In this document: one piece after another, positions 28,507 to 36,726 of the stretch | Position numbering within the stretch: the stretch's first letter is position 1 | How the letters are laid out: each line of letters starts with the position of its first letter | Source: Actinoallomurus bryophytorum | Lineage (GTDB): Bacteria > Actinomycetota > Actinomycetes > Streptosporangiales > Streptosporangiaceae | Length of the DNA stretch: 64,000 bases | Direction: 5' to 3' | Assembly: GCF_006716425.1 (NCBI RefSeq) | Contig: NZ_VFOZ01000001.1 | Coordinates: forward strand, 2,914,001-2,978,000 | Notes under the pieces: model-generated | Database searches by the model: none | Seen by the model: only the letters and a program-made list of their open reading frames with translations | What the model was told of the DNA's origin: nothing | Translations under genes and position numbers: made by a program

Positions 28507-29958
28507 ATGGCACGCACCAGGAGCAGGCCCGGGGCCGTGCTGGCGTTGCTGACCGTGGTCGAGCTGCTGGTCTTCCTCGACACCTCGGTGGTGAACGTGG
28601 CCCTTCCGTCGATCGGGGCCGGGCTGGGGCTGTCCGTCACGGGGCTCGCGTGGGTCACGGGCGCGTACCAGCTCACGTTCGGCGGGTTTCAGCTCGTCGG
28701 GGGGCGGGCGGCCGACCTGCTGGGCCGCCGCAGGATGTTCGTCACCGGGCTGACGGTGTTCACCGTGGCGTCGCTGCTGGCCGGGGTGGCCCGGTGGGCG
28801 TGGCTGTTGCCGGCCGCGCGTGCCCTGCAGGGGGTCGGCGCGGCACTGTTGGTGCCGGCCGAGATCGCGCTGCTCGCCGTCACCTTCACCGACCCGAAGG
28901 CGCACGCGAAGGCGTTCGGGATCTGGTCGGCGATGGGGGCGGCGGGAGCGGCGATCGGGACCTCGCTCGGCGGAATCCTCACCCAGGCGTTCGGCTGGCA
29001 GTCGATCTTTCTGGTCAACCTGCCGATCGGAGCGGTGTCACTACTGCTCTGCGGCCGGCTGCTGCCCGCCGACGAGCTCGAGCCGGCCGCGGGCACGCGG
29101 TGGCGCGGGCTGGATCTGCCGGGGGTGGTGACGGGCACCACCGCGTTGCTGCTGATCGTGTACGCGATCACGGCGTCCGCCCAACGGGGGCCGGACGCCG
29201 TCGCGTTCACCGCGGCCACGACCGGGCTGGTCCTGGGCGTGGTGTTCTTCCGCATCGAGGCGCGCACCGCGTCCCCGGTGCTGGCGCTGGGCCTGTTGCG
29301 AGTCCGCAACGTGACCGGCTCGGCGCTGGCCAACTTCATGATCGGCGTCGCCCACGTGCCGGCGTTCTTCCTGCTCGCTCTCTACCTGCAGCAGGTACGG
29401 GGATACGCACCCACCGCGTCGGGATTCGCCGTACTGCCCGTCGCGGCCGGCGCGCTGGTCTTCGCACGTACGCTGCTGCCCCGGGCCCTCGCGCGTTACG
29501 GACCCCGTACGGTGCTGGCGGCCGGGATGCTGCTGCTGGCCGGCGCGCTGGCCGGGTTCGCCCGGCTGCCCCTGCACGGTTCGTACCTGCGGGACGTCCT
29601 GCCCTTCGGCCTCCTGCTCGCCGCCGGGCTGCCCGCCTCGTTCGCGGGTTCGACCATCCCCGCGGTGAGGTCCGTGCCCGCGGCCGACGTCGGGGTCGTC
29701 TCAGGAATCGTGCAGACCGCACAGCGGGTCGGCAGCGCGCTCGGAGCGACAGGAGCCACCGCCGTGATCGCCGCCTGGACCGCTCACCACGCCGGACCCC
29801 ACCTCGCGGTCTACAACACCGGCCTGAGAGTCGCCTTCGCGACGGCCGCCGGCGTCGCGCTGCTCGGCGTGGCCCTGACCCTTCTGGTCATCCGGACGGT
29901 GGCGACGGACCGCCCCGTCGAGTCCCCTGCCCCGAGCGGGCTGTCCGAGAGGAAGTGA
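28507..29958 (+). CDS. MFS drug efflux transporter, DHA2 (14-helix) family
   Basis: 483 aa, ATG after GGGGAGTGGG. About fourteen membrane helices. Motifs are LDTSVVNVALPSIGAGLGLS (DHA2 motif D1), GGRAADLLGRRRMFVTGL (motif A) and ARALQGVGAALLVPAEIALL (motif C region). These place it with EmrB/QacA proton-driven multidrug exporters. It is divergent from and probably repressed by the TetR gene. A membrane-protein gene begins 6 nt after its stop and should be in the same operon. Confidence 0.92.
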   Translation: MARTRSRPGAVLALLTVVELLVFLDTSVVNVALPSIGAGLGLSVTGLAWVTGAYQLTFGGFQLVGGRAADLLGRRRMFVTGLTVFTVASLLAGVARWAWLLPAARALQGVGAALLVPAEIALLAVTFTDPKAHAKAFGIWSAMGAAGAAIGTSLGGILTQAFGWQSIFLVNLPIGAVSLLLCGRLLPADELEPAAGTRWRGLDLPGVVTGTTALLLIVYAITASAQRGPDAVAFTAATTGLVLGVVFFRIEARTASPVLALGLLRVRNVTGSALANFMIGVAHVPAFFLLALYLQQVRGYAPTASGFAVLPVAAGALVFARTLLPRALARYGPRTVLAAGMLLLAGALAGFARLPLHGSYLRDVLPFGLLLAAGLPASFAGSTIPAVRSVPAADVGVVSGIVQTAQRVGSALGATGATAVIAAWTAHHAGPHLAVYNTGLRVAFATAAGVALLGVALTLLVIRTVATDRPVESPAPSGLSERK

Positions 29959-29964
29959 CACGCG

Positions 29965-30654
29965 ATGAGTGATCGAGGAACCCCACTGGACGCGGCCACC
30001 GCGCGAACGAGCGGTACGCGCCGGCGACTGCGAATGATCGCGAAGACCACGGCATCTGTCGGAGGGCCGCTGTTCCTGCTCGGGACGGTGCTGCACCCCG
30101 CACGCGACGGCTGGGGAATGGCGAAGGCCGGGCAGCTCTACGGGGTGACCCACGACATCCAGGCCGCCGGCCTGCTGCTCCAGGCGCTCAGCCTGGCCGG
30201 CATGCTCGCGCTGGGCACCCTAGTCCACTCTCGACGAGACCTTGTGGGCTGGTACGCCGGCCTGATCGGCACCCTGTTGTGGTTCGCCCTCATCATCTTC
30301 GACGGCGCCCACAATCCAGTGCGTGCGCACTATGAGCCCAGTCTCGTGCACACCTCGGGCGACATCGACGCGGGCGCAGCGATCATCGTGTTCCCGGGCC
30401 TGCTCGTTTTTCCGATCGGCTATGTGCTTTTGGCGCTGATGCTGCGCCGGCACGGCATGACGTGGGTGCCCTTGCTGCTCAGTGTGGGTGCCGTCCTCTA
30501 CACCCTCGGCGGCCTGTTCATCTTCAGCTCGGGGCCGCGGTTTCCGCTCATCCAGGTCTTCGAAGTCGGTGGCGCCACGCTGTACGCGCTCGGCTTCATC
30601 CTTCTGGGCCGATCGCCGACCGATACGGTCCAAGCGACGGAGGCCGCCGGCTGA
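29965..30654 (+). CDS. Integral membrane protein of unknown function
   Basis: 229 aa, ATG 6 nt after the MFS stop, with GAGAGGAAG in the end of that gene. About seven hydrophobic segments: ASVGGPLFLLGTVLHP, GLLLQALSLAGMLALG, AGLIGTLLWFALII, AAIIVFPGLLVFPIGYVLLA, VPLLLSVGAVLYTLGGLFIF, and a last helix near 205-220. No motif of a known transporter or enzyme is evident. Position suggests it works with, or is controlled like, the MFS exporter. Confidence 0.7.
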   Translation: MSDRGTPLDAATARTSGTRRRLRMIAKTTASVGGPLFLLGTVLHPARDGWGMAKAGQLYGVTHDIQAAGLLLQALSLAGMLALGTLVHSRRDLVGWYAGLIGTLLWFALIIFDGAHNPVRAHYEPSLVHTSGDIDAGAAIIVFPGLLVFPIGYVLLALMLRRHGMTWVPLLLSVGAVLYTLGGLFIFSSGPRFPLIQVFEVGGATLYALGFILLGRSPTDTVQATEAAG

Positions 30655-30672
30655 GTGGTGAGGCGCGGTCGT

Positions 30673-33381
30673 CTACAGGTCGAGGTTCAGCGCGGCGAGT
30701 TCGGTGCGTGTGGCGATGCCGAGCTTGGGGAACGCGCGGTAGAGATGCTGGGCCACCGTACGCGGGCTGAGGAACATCTGCGCGGCGATGTCCCGGTTGG
30801 TGGCCCCGGTGGCGGCGAGCCGCACGACCCTGAGCTCCTGCGGGGTCAGCCGGGCGGCCGGGCCCGGACCCGGGTCGGGGGCCGCCGATCGGTCGCCGGT
30901 GGCCCGTAGCTCCTCCTGGGCGCGGCTCGCCCAGAGTTTCGCACCGGAGCCGGAGAAGATGTCCAGTGCCGCCCTCAGCCGGACACGAGCCTCGGCCTTG
31001 CGGTGCTCGCGGCGGAGCCACTGACCGTACGCGAGCAGGGTGCGTGCACGTTCGAACGGGCGGTCGTCACTCGGCACGGGCCCCAGGGCCGCGGTGAAGT
31101 ACTCCTCGGCCTCGTCCGCCTCCCCGGCCAGGGCCCGGCAGCGGGCGATGATCGAGGGTGCGTACGGGTCGAGGAGCTGTTCGGCGTGCTCCTCCAGCTC
31201 GCCGAGCAGCCGGAGCGCGATGCCGGGCTCCCCCGCGCGTACCGCGACCTCGATGTGGTCGGCGGTGCTCCGGATCCACGCACTGCTGTGCGGCCACGAC
31301 CTCCACCGGTCCTCCATGCGGCCCAGCGCGGCCTCGTAACGGCCGTTTCCGAAGTCGAGCAGGGCCAGCGCCCAGGTCGCGTCCGCCGCACTCGGCGGGG
31401 TCCGGTGGTCGCCGGCGTACTGGATGGCCTCGTCGGCGAACGTCCGGCATCGCTCGTCGTCGCCGTCGAGTGCCGCCAGCCAGGCCAGCAGCCCGCGCAG
31501 ATAGGTCGCGACCGAACCCTGACGGGTGTCGACCGCGACCGCGAGGGCCTCCTCCGCCGACACGCTCGCCGCCCGGTGCCGGCCGAGCAGAACCTGCGCA
31601 CACGCCCGGTGGAACAGCGCGTTGGCCAGATGGCCCATGAGCCCGGCCTCCCGGCTGCCGGCGACCATGGCCTCCGACGTCTCCAGCGCCGCCGAGGCGT
31701 GCCCGGCGACGTTCAGCGAACGCGCCGACCAGCTCTGCTCCCACACCGAGTCGGGGCTGCGGCCGCTGAGCAGGGCATCGCTCGTGACCTCGCCCCTGAT
31801 GAGCCGGTTGTACTCGACCGTCGACCGCACCCACGGCTGGAGCGCGTGGCCGGGGGGCAGCTCCAGCGTCTCCAGAAGCGCCACCGCCTCGCCGGCCAGC
31901 GGAAGGTCCACACCGTGCCCGGCGTAGTACGCCGCCAGGACCAGCGTCTCGGCGGCGGTCGCCGGCATCGCGGTGGCGATCTCCGCCGCGCTGTCGATCA
32001 TGGTGCGCGCGGCGGCACGTGGGTGGCCACCCTCGAACTCCAGCCTGGCTCGGGTCACCGCCAGCCTGGATCGAATCGCCGGATCGTCGGTCAGGGGCTC
32101 CGCCGCGGCGCAGAGTTCGCCGGCGCGCTGGAACCGGCCGAGCTCGACCGCCGCCACGGCGGCCGCCGCGAGCCGGCGCCCCCGCGCCGTCGCGTCCTCG
32201 CTGAGCCGCGCCGCGCGTTCGTACGCCGCCACCGCCGCGGCCTGGCCGTCGCGCTCGACGGCTCTGTCGGCCGCGCGTTCGAGGGCAGCGGCCACCTTCT
32301 CGTCCGGGCCGAACGCCGCAGCGGCCAGATGCCACGGCCACCGGTGCGGATCGCTGCCTTTGAGAGTCTCGGCGAGGGCCTGGTGAACGGCCTGCCGCTG
32401 GGTGAACAGCGCTCCCTGGTAGGCCGCGGTCCGTACGAGGGGATGGCGGAACCGCACCGAACCGGCGGAGACGACCACGAGTCCCGCTCGCTCGGCCTCG
32501 GCCAGGGCGGTCGCCGGCACGCCGAGCCGGTCGGCCGCCTGCAGGACGGTGCCGAGGTCACCGGTGCCCTCCGCGGCGATCACCAGAACGAGCGTCCGGC
32601 ACGCCTCGTCCAGCCGGTCGATCTGTCCCGCGAAGGCCCGTTGCAGCCGGTCCGTGATCGGCAGGAGATCGCCGGCGGCCGAGTCGTCCTCACCGAGTGA
32701 CTTGGGGAGCTCCTGCAGCGCCAGCGGGTTGCCGTCCGCCGCGGCCAGCACCCTGTCCTGGAGCCATGGGGGCAGTGCGGGCGATCGTCCCGCGAGGAGC
32801 GCGACGGCCGCGTCCCGCTGGAGGCCACCGAGCCGCAGGACCGGCAGGTCGGCGTACGGCGGGGTCCCCCCGGACGTGCGCCCTTCCTCACGTACGGCCA
32901 CGACCAGCCCCACCGGGTCGTGGCGGAGACGGCGCCCGACGAAACGCAGCGCCTCGACGGATGCCGTGTCCACCCACTGGCCGTCATCGACCAGGCACAG
33001 CACCGGTGTCTCGGTGGCCAGCTCGGACAGCAACGTGAGCGTGGCGAGCCCGACAAGGAACCGGTCGGCGCCCGCCGCGGGCCCGCGGCCGAAGGCGCTG
33101 TGCAGCGCGGCGGCCTGGGGGGCGGGGAGCAGCCCGATCTGGTCGATGACGGGACTCAACAGCAGGTGCAGGGTGGCATAAGGCAGGTCGGCCTCGTTCT
33201 CGACGCCCGTCACCTGCAAAAGGCGAAGGTCCCGTGAGGCGCGTTCTGTCGCCTGCTGTAGCAGCGTGGTCTTGCCAATTCCCGGCTCGCCCGTCACCAC
33301 GAGCGCCCGGCCTTTGCCGTGCGTTACTCCGTCCACAAGCTGGTCGATGAGTTCAAGCTCCGGGCCTCTCCCCAGCAACAC
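30673..33381 (-). CDS. Large LuxR-family ATP-binding regulator (LAL type)
   Basis: About 902 aa from a GTG at 33381. The frame stays open to 33675, but the conserved sequence LLGRGPELELIDQLV begins here; a GTG at 33471 is the main alternative, and the ribosome binding site is unclear for both. Walker A TGEPGIGKTTLL lies near residue 30 and Walker B LCLVDDGQWVD near 130. A long TPR-like helical region covers the middle. The C-terminal LuxR helix-turn-helix reads LTPQELRVVRLAATGATNRD then FLSPRTVAQHLYRAFPKLGI. LAL regulators activate catabolic or antibiotic operons on ligand binding. No obvious target is adjacent; it converges with the exporter operon. Confidence 0.9.
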   Translation of the reverse strand: MLLGRGPELELIDQLVDGVTHGKGRALVVTGEPGIGKTTLLQQATERASRDLRLLQVTGVENEADLPYATLHLLLSPVIDQIGLLPAPQAAALHSAFGRGPAAGADRFLVGLATLTLLSELATETPVLCLVDDGQWVDTASVEALRFVGRRLRHDPVGLVVAVREEGRTSGGTPPYADLPVLRLGGLQRDAAVALLAGRSPALPPWLQDRVLAAADGNPLALQELPKSLGEDDSAAGDLLPITDRLQRAFAGQIDRLDEACRTLVLVIAAEGTGDLGTVLQAADRLGVPATALAEAERAGLVVVSAGSVRFRHPLVRTAAYQGALFTQRQAVHQALAETLKGSDPHRWPWHLAAAAFGPDEKVAAALERAADRAVERDGQAAAVAAYERAARLSEDATARGRRLAAAAVAAVELGRFQRAGELCAAAEPLTDDPAIRSRLAVTRARLEFEGGHPRAAARTMIDSAAEIATAMPATAAETLVLAAYYAGHGVDLPLAGEAVALLETLELPPGHALQPWVRSTVEYNRLIRGEVTSDALLSGRSPDSVWEQSWSARSLNVAGHASAALETSEAMVAGSREAGLMGHLANALFHRACAQVLLGRHRAASVSAEEALAVAVDTRQGSVATYLRGLLAWLAALDGDDERCRTFADEAIQYAGDHRTPPSAADATWALALLDFGNGRYEAALGRMEDRWRSWPHSSAWIRSTADHIEVAVRAGEPGIALRLLGELEEHAEQLLDPYAPSIIARCRALAGEADEAEEYFTAALGPVPSDDRPFERARTLLAYGQWLRREHRKAEARVRLRAALDIFSGSGAKLWASRAQEELRATGDRSAAPDPGPGPAARLTPQELRVVRLAATGATNRDIAAQMFLSPRTVAQHLYRAFPKLGIATRTELAALNLDL

Positions 33382-33559
33382 TCCTTGATCGTACGCCGCG
33401 GCCCTCCCGTGAACGTCGCGTAGCCCTCTGCGTAACAGTATTAAGTCATTTGACGCTGTCCTCTCCGACACCGCGCGTGTTGTGCTCGGGCCGAATTCCC
33501 CGAGGTCATCGCATTGCGATGTACGAGCCTCGGGCCGCTGGTTCACGAGAGGAAGACAC

Positions 33560-33778
33560 ATGCGCTTGCGTACCGCACTCGCCGGAACCGGACTGGCCAC
33601 CCTGATGGTCGGCGGACTCGCCGTCCCGGCACACGCCGCGGCCTGGCACTCGATCACTCCCGCGTACGGCAGCAAGAAGCTCTGCGTCGACGCCGGCCAG
33701 CAGTACGAGCGTGAGGGCTGGCCGTACCGTTGCCTGCCCTATTCGGGTGGTGTCTACCTGCTCCAGATCTGGGAGTAG
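33560..33778 (+). CDS. Small secreted peptide
   Basis: 72 aa, ATG at 33560 with GAGAGGAAG upstream. A clear signal peptide (MRLRTALAGTGLATLMVGG to AHAA, cleavage near residue 27) leaves a mature peptide of about 45 residues with two Cys (KLCVDAGQ and YRCLPYS) that could form one disulfide. Tyr- and Trp-rich C-terminus (GGVYLLQIWE). No known family recognised. It is divergent from the LAL regulator across about 180 relatively AT-rich bases. Confidence 0.65.
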   Translation: MRLRTALAGTGLATLMVGGLAVPAHAAAWHSITPAYGSKKLCVDAGQQYEREGWPYRCLPYSGGVYLLQIWE

Positions 33779-33906
33779 CCGCGCCCCGCGCCGGCCGAAC
33801 CGCCGGGGACGGCGGTCAGCGCGAGACACCGGCCCGGTCACACGCCGCCGGACCACAGCCCCTACCGTCTTACAGGACATCAGGGCCTGCGGCAGGGAGC
33901 CTCCTC

Positions 33907-33966
33907 GTGAGCGACACCGTCTCCACCGTGAACCGGCCTGCCGGGCAGGGCAGGCCGGTCACGTGA
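33907..33966 (+). CDS. Possible 19-residue leader peptide coupled to gtrA-like gene
   Basis: A short frame (GTG, MSDTVSTVNRPAGQGRPVT, TGA) has AGGGAG 7 nt upstream, a better ribosome binding site than the next gene has. Its TGA overlaps the GTG of the GtrA-like gene (GTGA), so it may serve translational coupling. It may equally be chance. Confidence 0.3.
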   Translation: MSDTVSTVNRPAGQGRPVT

Positions 33967-34463
33967 TCGGCGAGGACGTCGCCGTCCCGGCCCCGGCGGT
34001 ACGCCGGGAGCGGTTCCACGCGTTCACGGCCGAGGTCGTGCGCCGGCTGCCCTTTGGCCTTTCCCGTGTCGTCGCGCCCAGTCTCCTGGGCTTCGGCCTC
34101 ATCAACGGGTTCACTTTCGCCGTCGACCTCGGGCTGCTGACGGTGTTCCGCGGTGGCCTGGGCTGGCCGTTGCCGCCGGCCATCACGGTCGCCTACCTGC
34201 TGGCGTTCGGGCTGAGTTTCCTGTTGAACCGCAGGTTCAACTTCCGCTCGCACGCACCCGTCGGGCCGCAGGCCGCGACGTACGCGGTGGCGATCGGCGT
34301 CAACTACGTCGTGTGCATCCTCGGTGTCGGCGGAGGGCTGGCCGCGCTGGGCCTGGAGTACCACCTCGCCCGTGTCACCGCCGGCCTGTGTGAGGCGGTC
34401 TACATGTACTGCGTGCTGCGCTGGGTCGTGTTCCGCGCGGAGCGGGAGACGCCCGGCCGGTAG
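33963..34463 (+). CDS. GtrA-like membrane protein
   Basis: 166 aa from a GTG at 33963. Four hydrophobic segments: VAPSLLGFGLINGFTFAVDL, PAITVAYLLAFGLSFLLNRR, a third near ATYAVAIGVNYVVCILGVGG, and the C-terminal AGLCEAVYMYCVLRWVVF. The LNRRFNFR motif after helix two is characteristic of GtrA/DPMS_TM proteins, which help move polyprenyl-linked sugars for cell-surface polysaccharide glycosylation. No glycosyltransferase gene is adjacent, so its partner is elsewhere. Confidence 0.8.
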   Translation: MIGEDVAVPAPAVRRERFHAFTAEVVRRLPFGLSRVVAPSLLGFGLINGFTFAVDLGLLTVFRGGLGWPLPPAITVAYLLAFGLSFLLNRRFNFRSHAPVGPQAATYAVAIGVNYVVCILGVGGGLAALGLEYHLARVTAGLCEAVYMYCVLRWVVFRAERETPGR

Positions 34464-34529
34464 GACGCCTCGGTGAGCCACGGCAACCGCCCCGGCCCAC
34501 ACCGCGGCGGCCGGTCGGTCGTCGCCTGT

Positions 34530-35624
34530 TCAGGGCGTCACCTCGGGAGGCGTGAGCGTGCCGATCTCGTGGATGTTCAGCGGACGGTACGCGTGGTACG
34601 GGCTGGGAGCGTCCAGGGCGTAGGCCAGGACGAGGTGATCCGTGCCGTATCCACGTCGTTGCTGGTACACCCAGTACCGCGTGTGCGCTGCGTCCGCCCA
34701 CCGGTCGAACACCGCGACCTGGCGGGTCCCGGCGTCGCCGGTCGGGTTGATGACCAGGTCACCGGGCAGGAGCTCGGTGGGCGCGATCCTGCGGGTGTAC
34801 TGGCCCGATGCGAGGTCCGGGGAGTTCGGGCCGGGCGTGGGGAGTCCGACGGCCATCGAGGCGTAGCCGGAGCCGTCCGTGCGGTACCCCTGGTAGAAGC
34901 GGCTCTGGCTGTAGGGGATCCGCAGGTCGGTGTGCGGGTGCCACGTCCGTACACGGGCGAGGATCTCCTCCCTGGTCAGCCACTTGGCGGAGGGTTGTAT
35001 CGGCTCGGCCGGGGTCGTGCGGAGCGAGAGCCCGATGACGAGGCCGGCGGCCCCGGCGGCGATGGCGCAGCCCAGAAGGGTTCCCACGAAGATGGTCCGG
35101 CCCCGTCGCGACCGGGCCGGGCGTGGACCGCCGGGGTGGACCGGGGGCTCGTGGGCGCCGGGGCCGGCCGTGCCTGCCGGGCGGGCCGCGCTCGCGGGAT
35201 CGCCGTTGGTCGCCTCGCCGTTGGTCGCGTGGCCGTTGGTCGCGTGGCCGTTGGTCGCGTGGTCGGCCGGGTGGGGCGGGCCGGCCGGGTGGGGCGGGCC
35301 GGCCGCGTCTAATGGCCCTGCCGGATCGGGAGGATCGGCGAACTGCCGTGCCCGCCGCTCGTCTTCGGCCCGCTGCCACAGGGCGTTCAGGTGGCCGGAG
35401 TCCCCCGCGCACAGCTCGGCCATGTTCACCACGGCCTCACGCGGAATCCAGGTCTCCCCGGAGAGCCAGCGGCCCCAGGAGGAGCGGCTGGCGTGGGTCT
35501 TCATCGCCAGGGCGCGCAGGTCGTAGCCGGATCGGTCCTTCAGGAGACGGAGTTCTCCCAGCAGTGTTCGAACCGCCTGGGGAAGGTCGTCCGGCAGCGG
35601 ACTCAGTTGTCGGCTTCGGCTCAC
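34530..35624 (-). CDS. XRE-type HTH, transmembrane, NlpC/P60-like pseudoenzyme regulator
   Basis: 364 aa. Residues about 14-62 form an XRE helix-turn-helix (VRTLLGELRLLKDRSGYDLR; HASRSSWGRWLSGETWIP). A Pro/Gly linker includes HATNG repeats (122-141). A membrane helix spans 177-201, so the C-terminal domain (215-352) should lie outside. That domain aligns along its length with the divergent secreted NlpC/P60 protein (TWHPHT, PYSQ, GYRTD-SGYASMA, LLPGDLVI, YGTDH, YHAY), but the catalytic Cys is Gly251 (codon GGC, 34872-34874) and the catalytic His is Gln302. I infer a one-component membrane sensor whose outer domain binds, but cannot cut, cell-wall peptides. Confidence 0.85.
   Translation of the reverse strand: MSRSRQLSPLPDDLPQAVRTLLGELRLLKDRSGYDLRALAMKTHASRSSWGRWLSGETWIPREAVVNMAELCAGDSGHLNALWQRAEDERRARQFADPPDPAGPLDAAGPPHPAGPPHPADHATNGHATNGHATNGEATNGDPASAARPAGTAGPGAHEPPVHPGGPRPARSRRGRTIFVGTLLGCAIAAGAAGLVIGLSLRTTPAEPIQPSAKWLTREEILARVRTWHPHTDLRIPYSQSRFYQGYRTDGSGYASMAVGLPTPGPNSPDLASGQYTRRIAPTELLPGDLVINPTGDAGTRQVAVFDRWADAAHTRYWVYQQRRGYGTDHLVLAYALDAPSPYHAYRPLNIHEIGTLTPPEVTP
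35201..35260. repeat. Four tandem 15-bp units inside the XRE regulator gene
   Basis: Four copies of a 15-mer close to GGCCGTTGGTCGCGT lie head to tail and encode the pentapeptide repeat HATNG/EATNG on the minus strand, within the linker between the DNA-binding domain and the membrane helix. Copy number may vary between strains. Confidence 0.85.
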
Positions 35625-35740
35625 CTCTCTACCTTTCCGCTATTACATCTCCAATATTGCTGGATCAGGCTGTTTGCGATGCTTGCCGTTGCGACGTTTC
35701 TAGTCCAGACCGGGTGCCCCGGTAGTCCGTTTTCACGGAT

Positions 35741-35781
35741 CTCGACCATGACGAATACTCGGAGTAGTCATAATGGTCGAG
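35741..35781. promoter_or_regulatory. 41-bp imperfect palindrome between the XRE regulator and the NlpC/P60 gene
   Basis: Centred on 35761, arms CTCGACCAT (35741-35749) and ATGGTCGAG (35773-35781) enclose TACTC-G-GAGTA, with 17 of 20 positions paired. It lies in the 403-bp gap (35625-36027) between the divergent genes, so it is a candidate operator or transcript hairpin for the pair. The gap is AT-richer than its flanks. A weak 56-aa minus-strand frame (35665-35835) also covers it but I do not trust it as a gene. Confidence 0.5.
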
Positions 35782-36027
35782 CCACCGGCCAGCGGGTTTC
35801 CCTGACACCTTGATGCTGGTCAGGAGATAGTCCATTGTCCCATCGACGTCCCACGTCGCCGGAGTATGCCCTGTTCGAACGCGCGAGGGGTGAAGTTTTC
35901 GTCCCGGGACCTGCGAATCCTCTAGCAATGAAGGACTCGTCTATCTACGTTATTCACCGTTCGGTCTTTGCGGCATACCGACAACCCGACGGAATATCGC
36001 ATCCCCGAGATCAGATGGAGAAGTCTC

Positions 36028-36648
36028 ATGCGCACGCAACTCGCAGTTCGTATCGGCGCAGGCGCCCTGGCACTGTCCGGCGCCGCGGCAGCCGTCTACG
36101 GATTCACCGCGACCCCCTCCGCCCACCCCTCACAGACGCGTCAGGCCGACGTCGCCGTGCAGGCGGCCGCTCAGCAGAAGGCCCTCCCGCAGAAGGCCGC
36201 CGCCGCCCAGGGAACCGTCACCGCCCTCGCCACCATCACCAGGGCCAAGGTGCTGGCCAACGCCAAGACCTGGCACCCGCACACCGCCCAGCGCGTGCCG
36301 TACAGCCAGGCGAAGACGCACAACGGATACCGCACCGACTGCTCGGGCTACGCCTCGATGGCCCTCGCCCTGGGCAAGCCCGGGCTGAACACCGTCGGCC
36401 TGGCCGGTTCGGCGACCACCAAGCGCATCGCGATGTCGGCACTGAAGCCCGGCGACCTCATCATCGACGCCACCGGCACGAGTAACACCCGCCACGTCGT
36501 CATCTTCGAGAAGTGGGCCAACAGCGCGCACAGCTCGTACTGGGAGTACGAGCAGCGCGGGTCCTACGGCACCGACCACCGCACGCGCACGTACGGCCTG
36601 GCCAGCGGCAGTCAGTACCACGCCTACCACCCGAAGAAGCTCGTCTGA
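36028..36648 (+). CDS. Secreted NlpC/P60-like peptidase
   Basis: 206 aa from the ATG at 36028 with GGAGAAG upstream. A signal peptide or N-terminal anchor (RIGAGALALSGAAAAVYGFT) precedes an Ala/Gln-rich spacer (40-66) and an NlpC/P60-like domain (70-206). Catalytic Cys105 sits in GYRTDCSGYASMA and His156 in NTRHVVIF; Glu173 or nearby polar residues may complete the site. NlpC/P60 enzymes cut peptide bonds of peptidoglycan stems. The nearest relative in the window is the outer domain of the divergent XRE regulator, which lacks both catalytic residues. A strong terminator follows. Confidence 0.85.
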   Translation: MRTQLAVRIGAGALALSGAAAAVYGFTATPSAHPSQTRQADVAVQAAAQQKALPQKAAAAQGTVTALATITRAKVLANAKTWHPHTAQRVPYSQAKTHNGYRTDCSGYASMALALGKPGLNTVGLAGSATTKRIAMSALKPGDLIIDATGTSNTRHVVIFEKWANSAHSSYWEYEQRGSYGTDHRTRTYGLASGSQYHAYHPKKLV

Positions 36649-36665
36649 TCCGGCGGCTCATCGGC

Positions 36666-36696
36666 GAAGAGGGCGGGGGTCACCCCCGCCCTCTTC
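36666..36696. terminator. Strong bidirectional terminator
   Basis: GAAGAGGGCGGGGGT (36666-36680) and ACCCCCGCCCTCTTC (36682-36696) form an almost continuous palindrome followed by TCTT. It separates the convergent NlpC/P60 gene (ends 36648) and O-methyltransferase gene (ends 36727). Confidence 0.85.
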
Positions 36697-36726
36697 TCTT
36701 GTGCGTGGATCCGGAGCCGTACGCCT

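Noticed and set aside
35201-35260. Tandem units that could suggest a CRISPR array
   Set aside because: The 15-bp units abut with no spacers and encode an in-frame HATNG linker.
35887-35894. GGGGTGAA upstream of the NlpC/P60 gene, as in c-di-AMP (ydaO) riboswitches
   Set aside because: Other conserved riboswitch segments and the pseudoknot partners are not visible.
35665-35928. 87-aa minus-strand frame in the XRE/NlpC gap
   Set aside because: TTG start, no ribosome binding site, and part of its sequence is dictated by the palindrome; an internal ATG version is only weakly protein-like.
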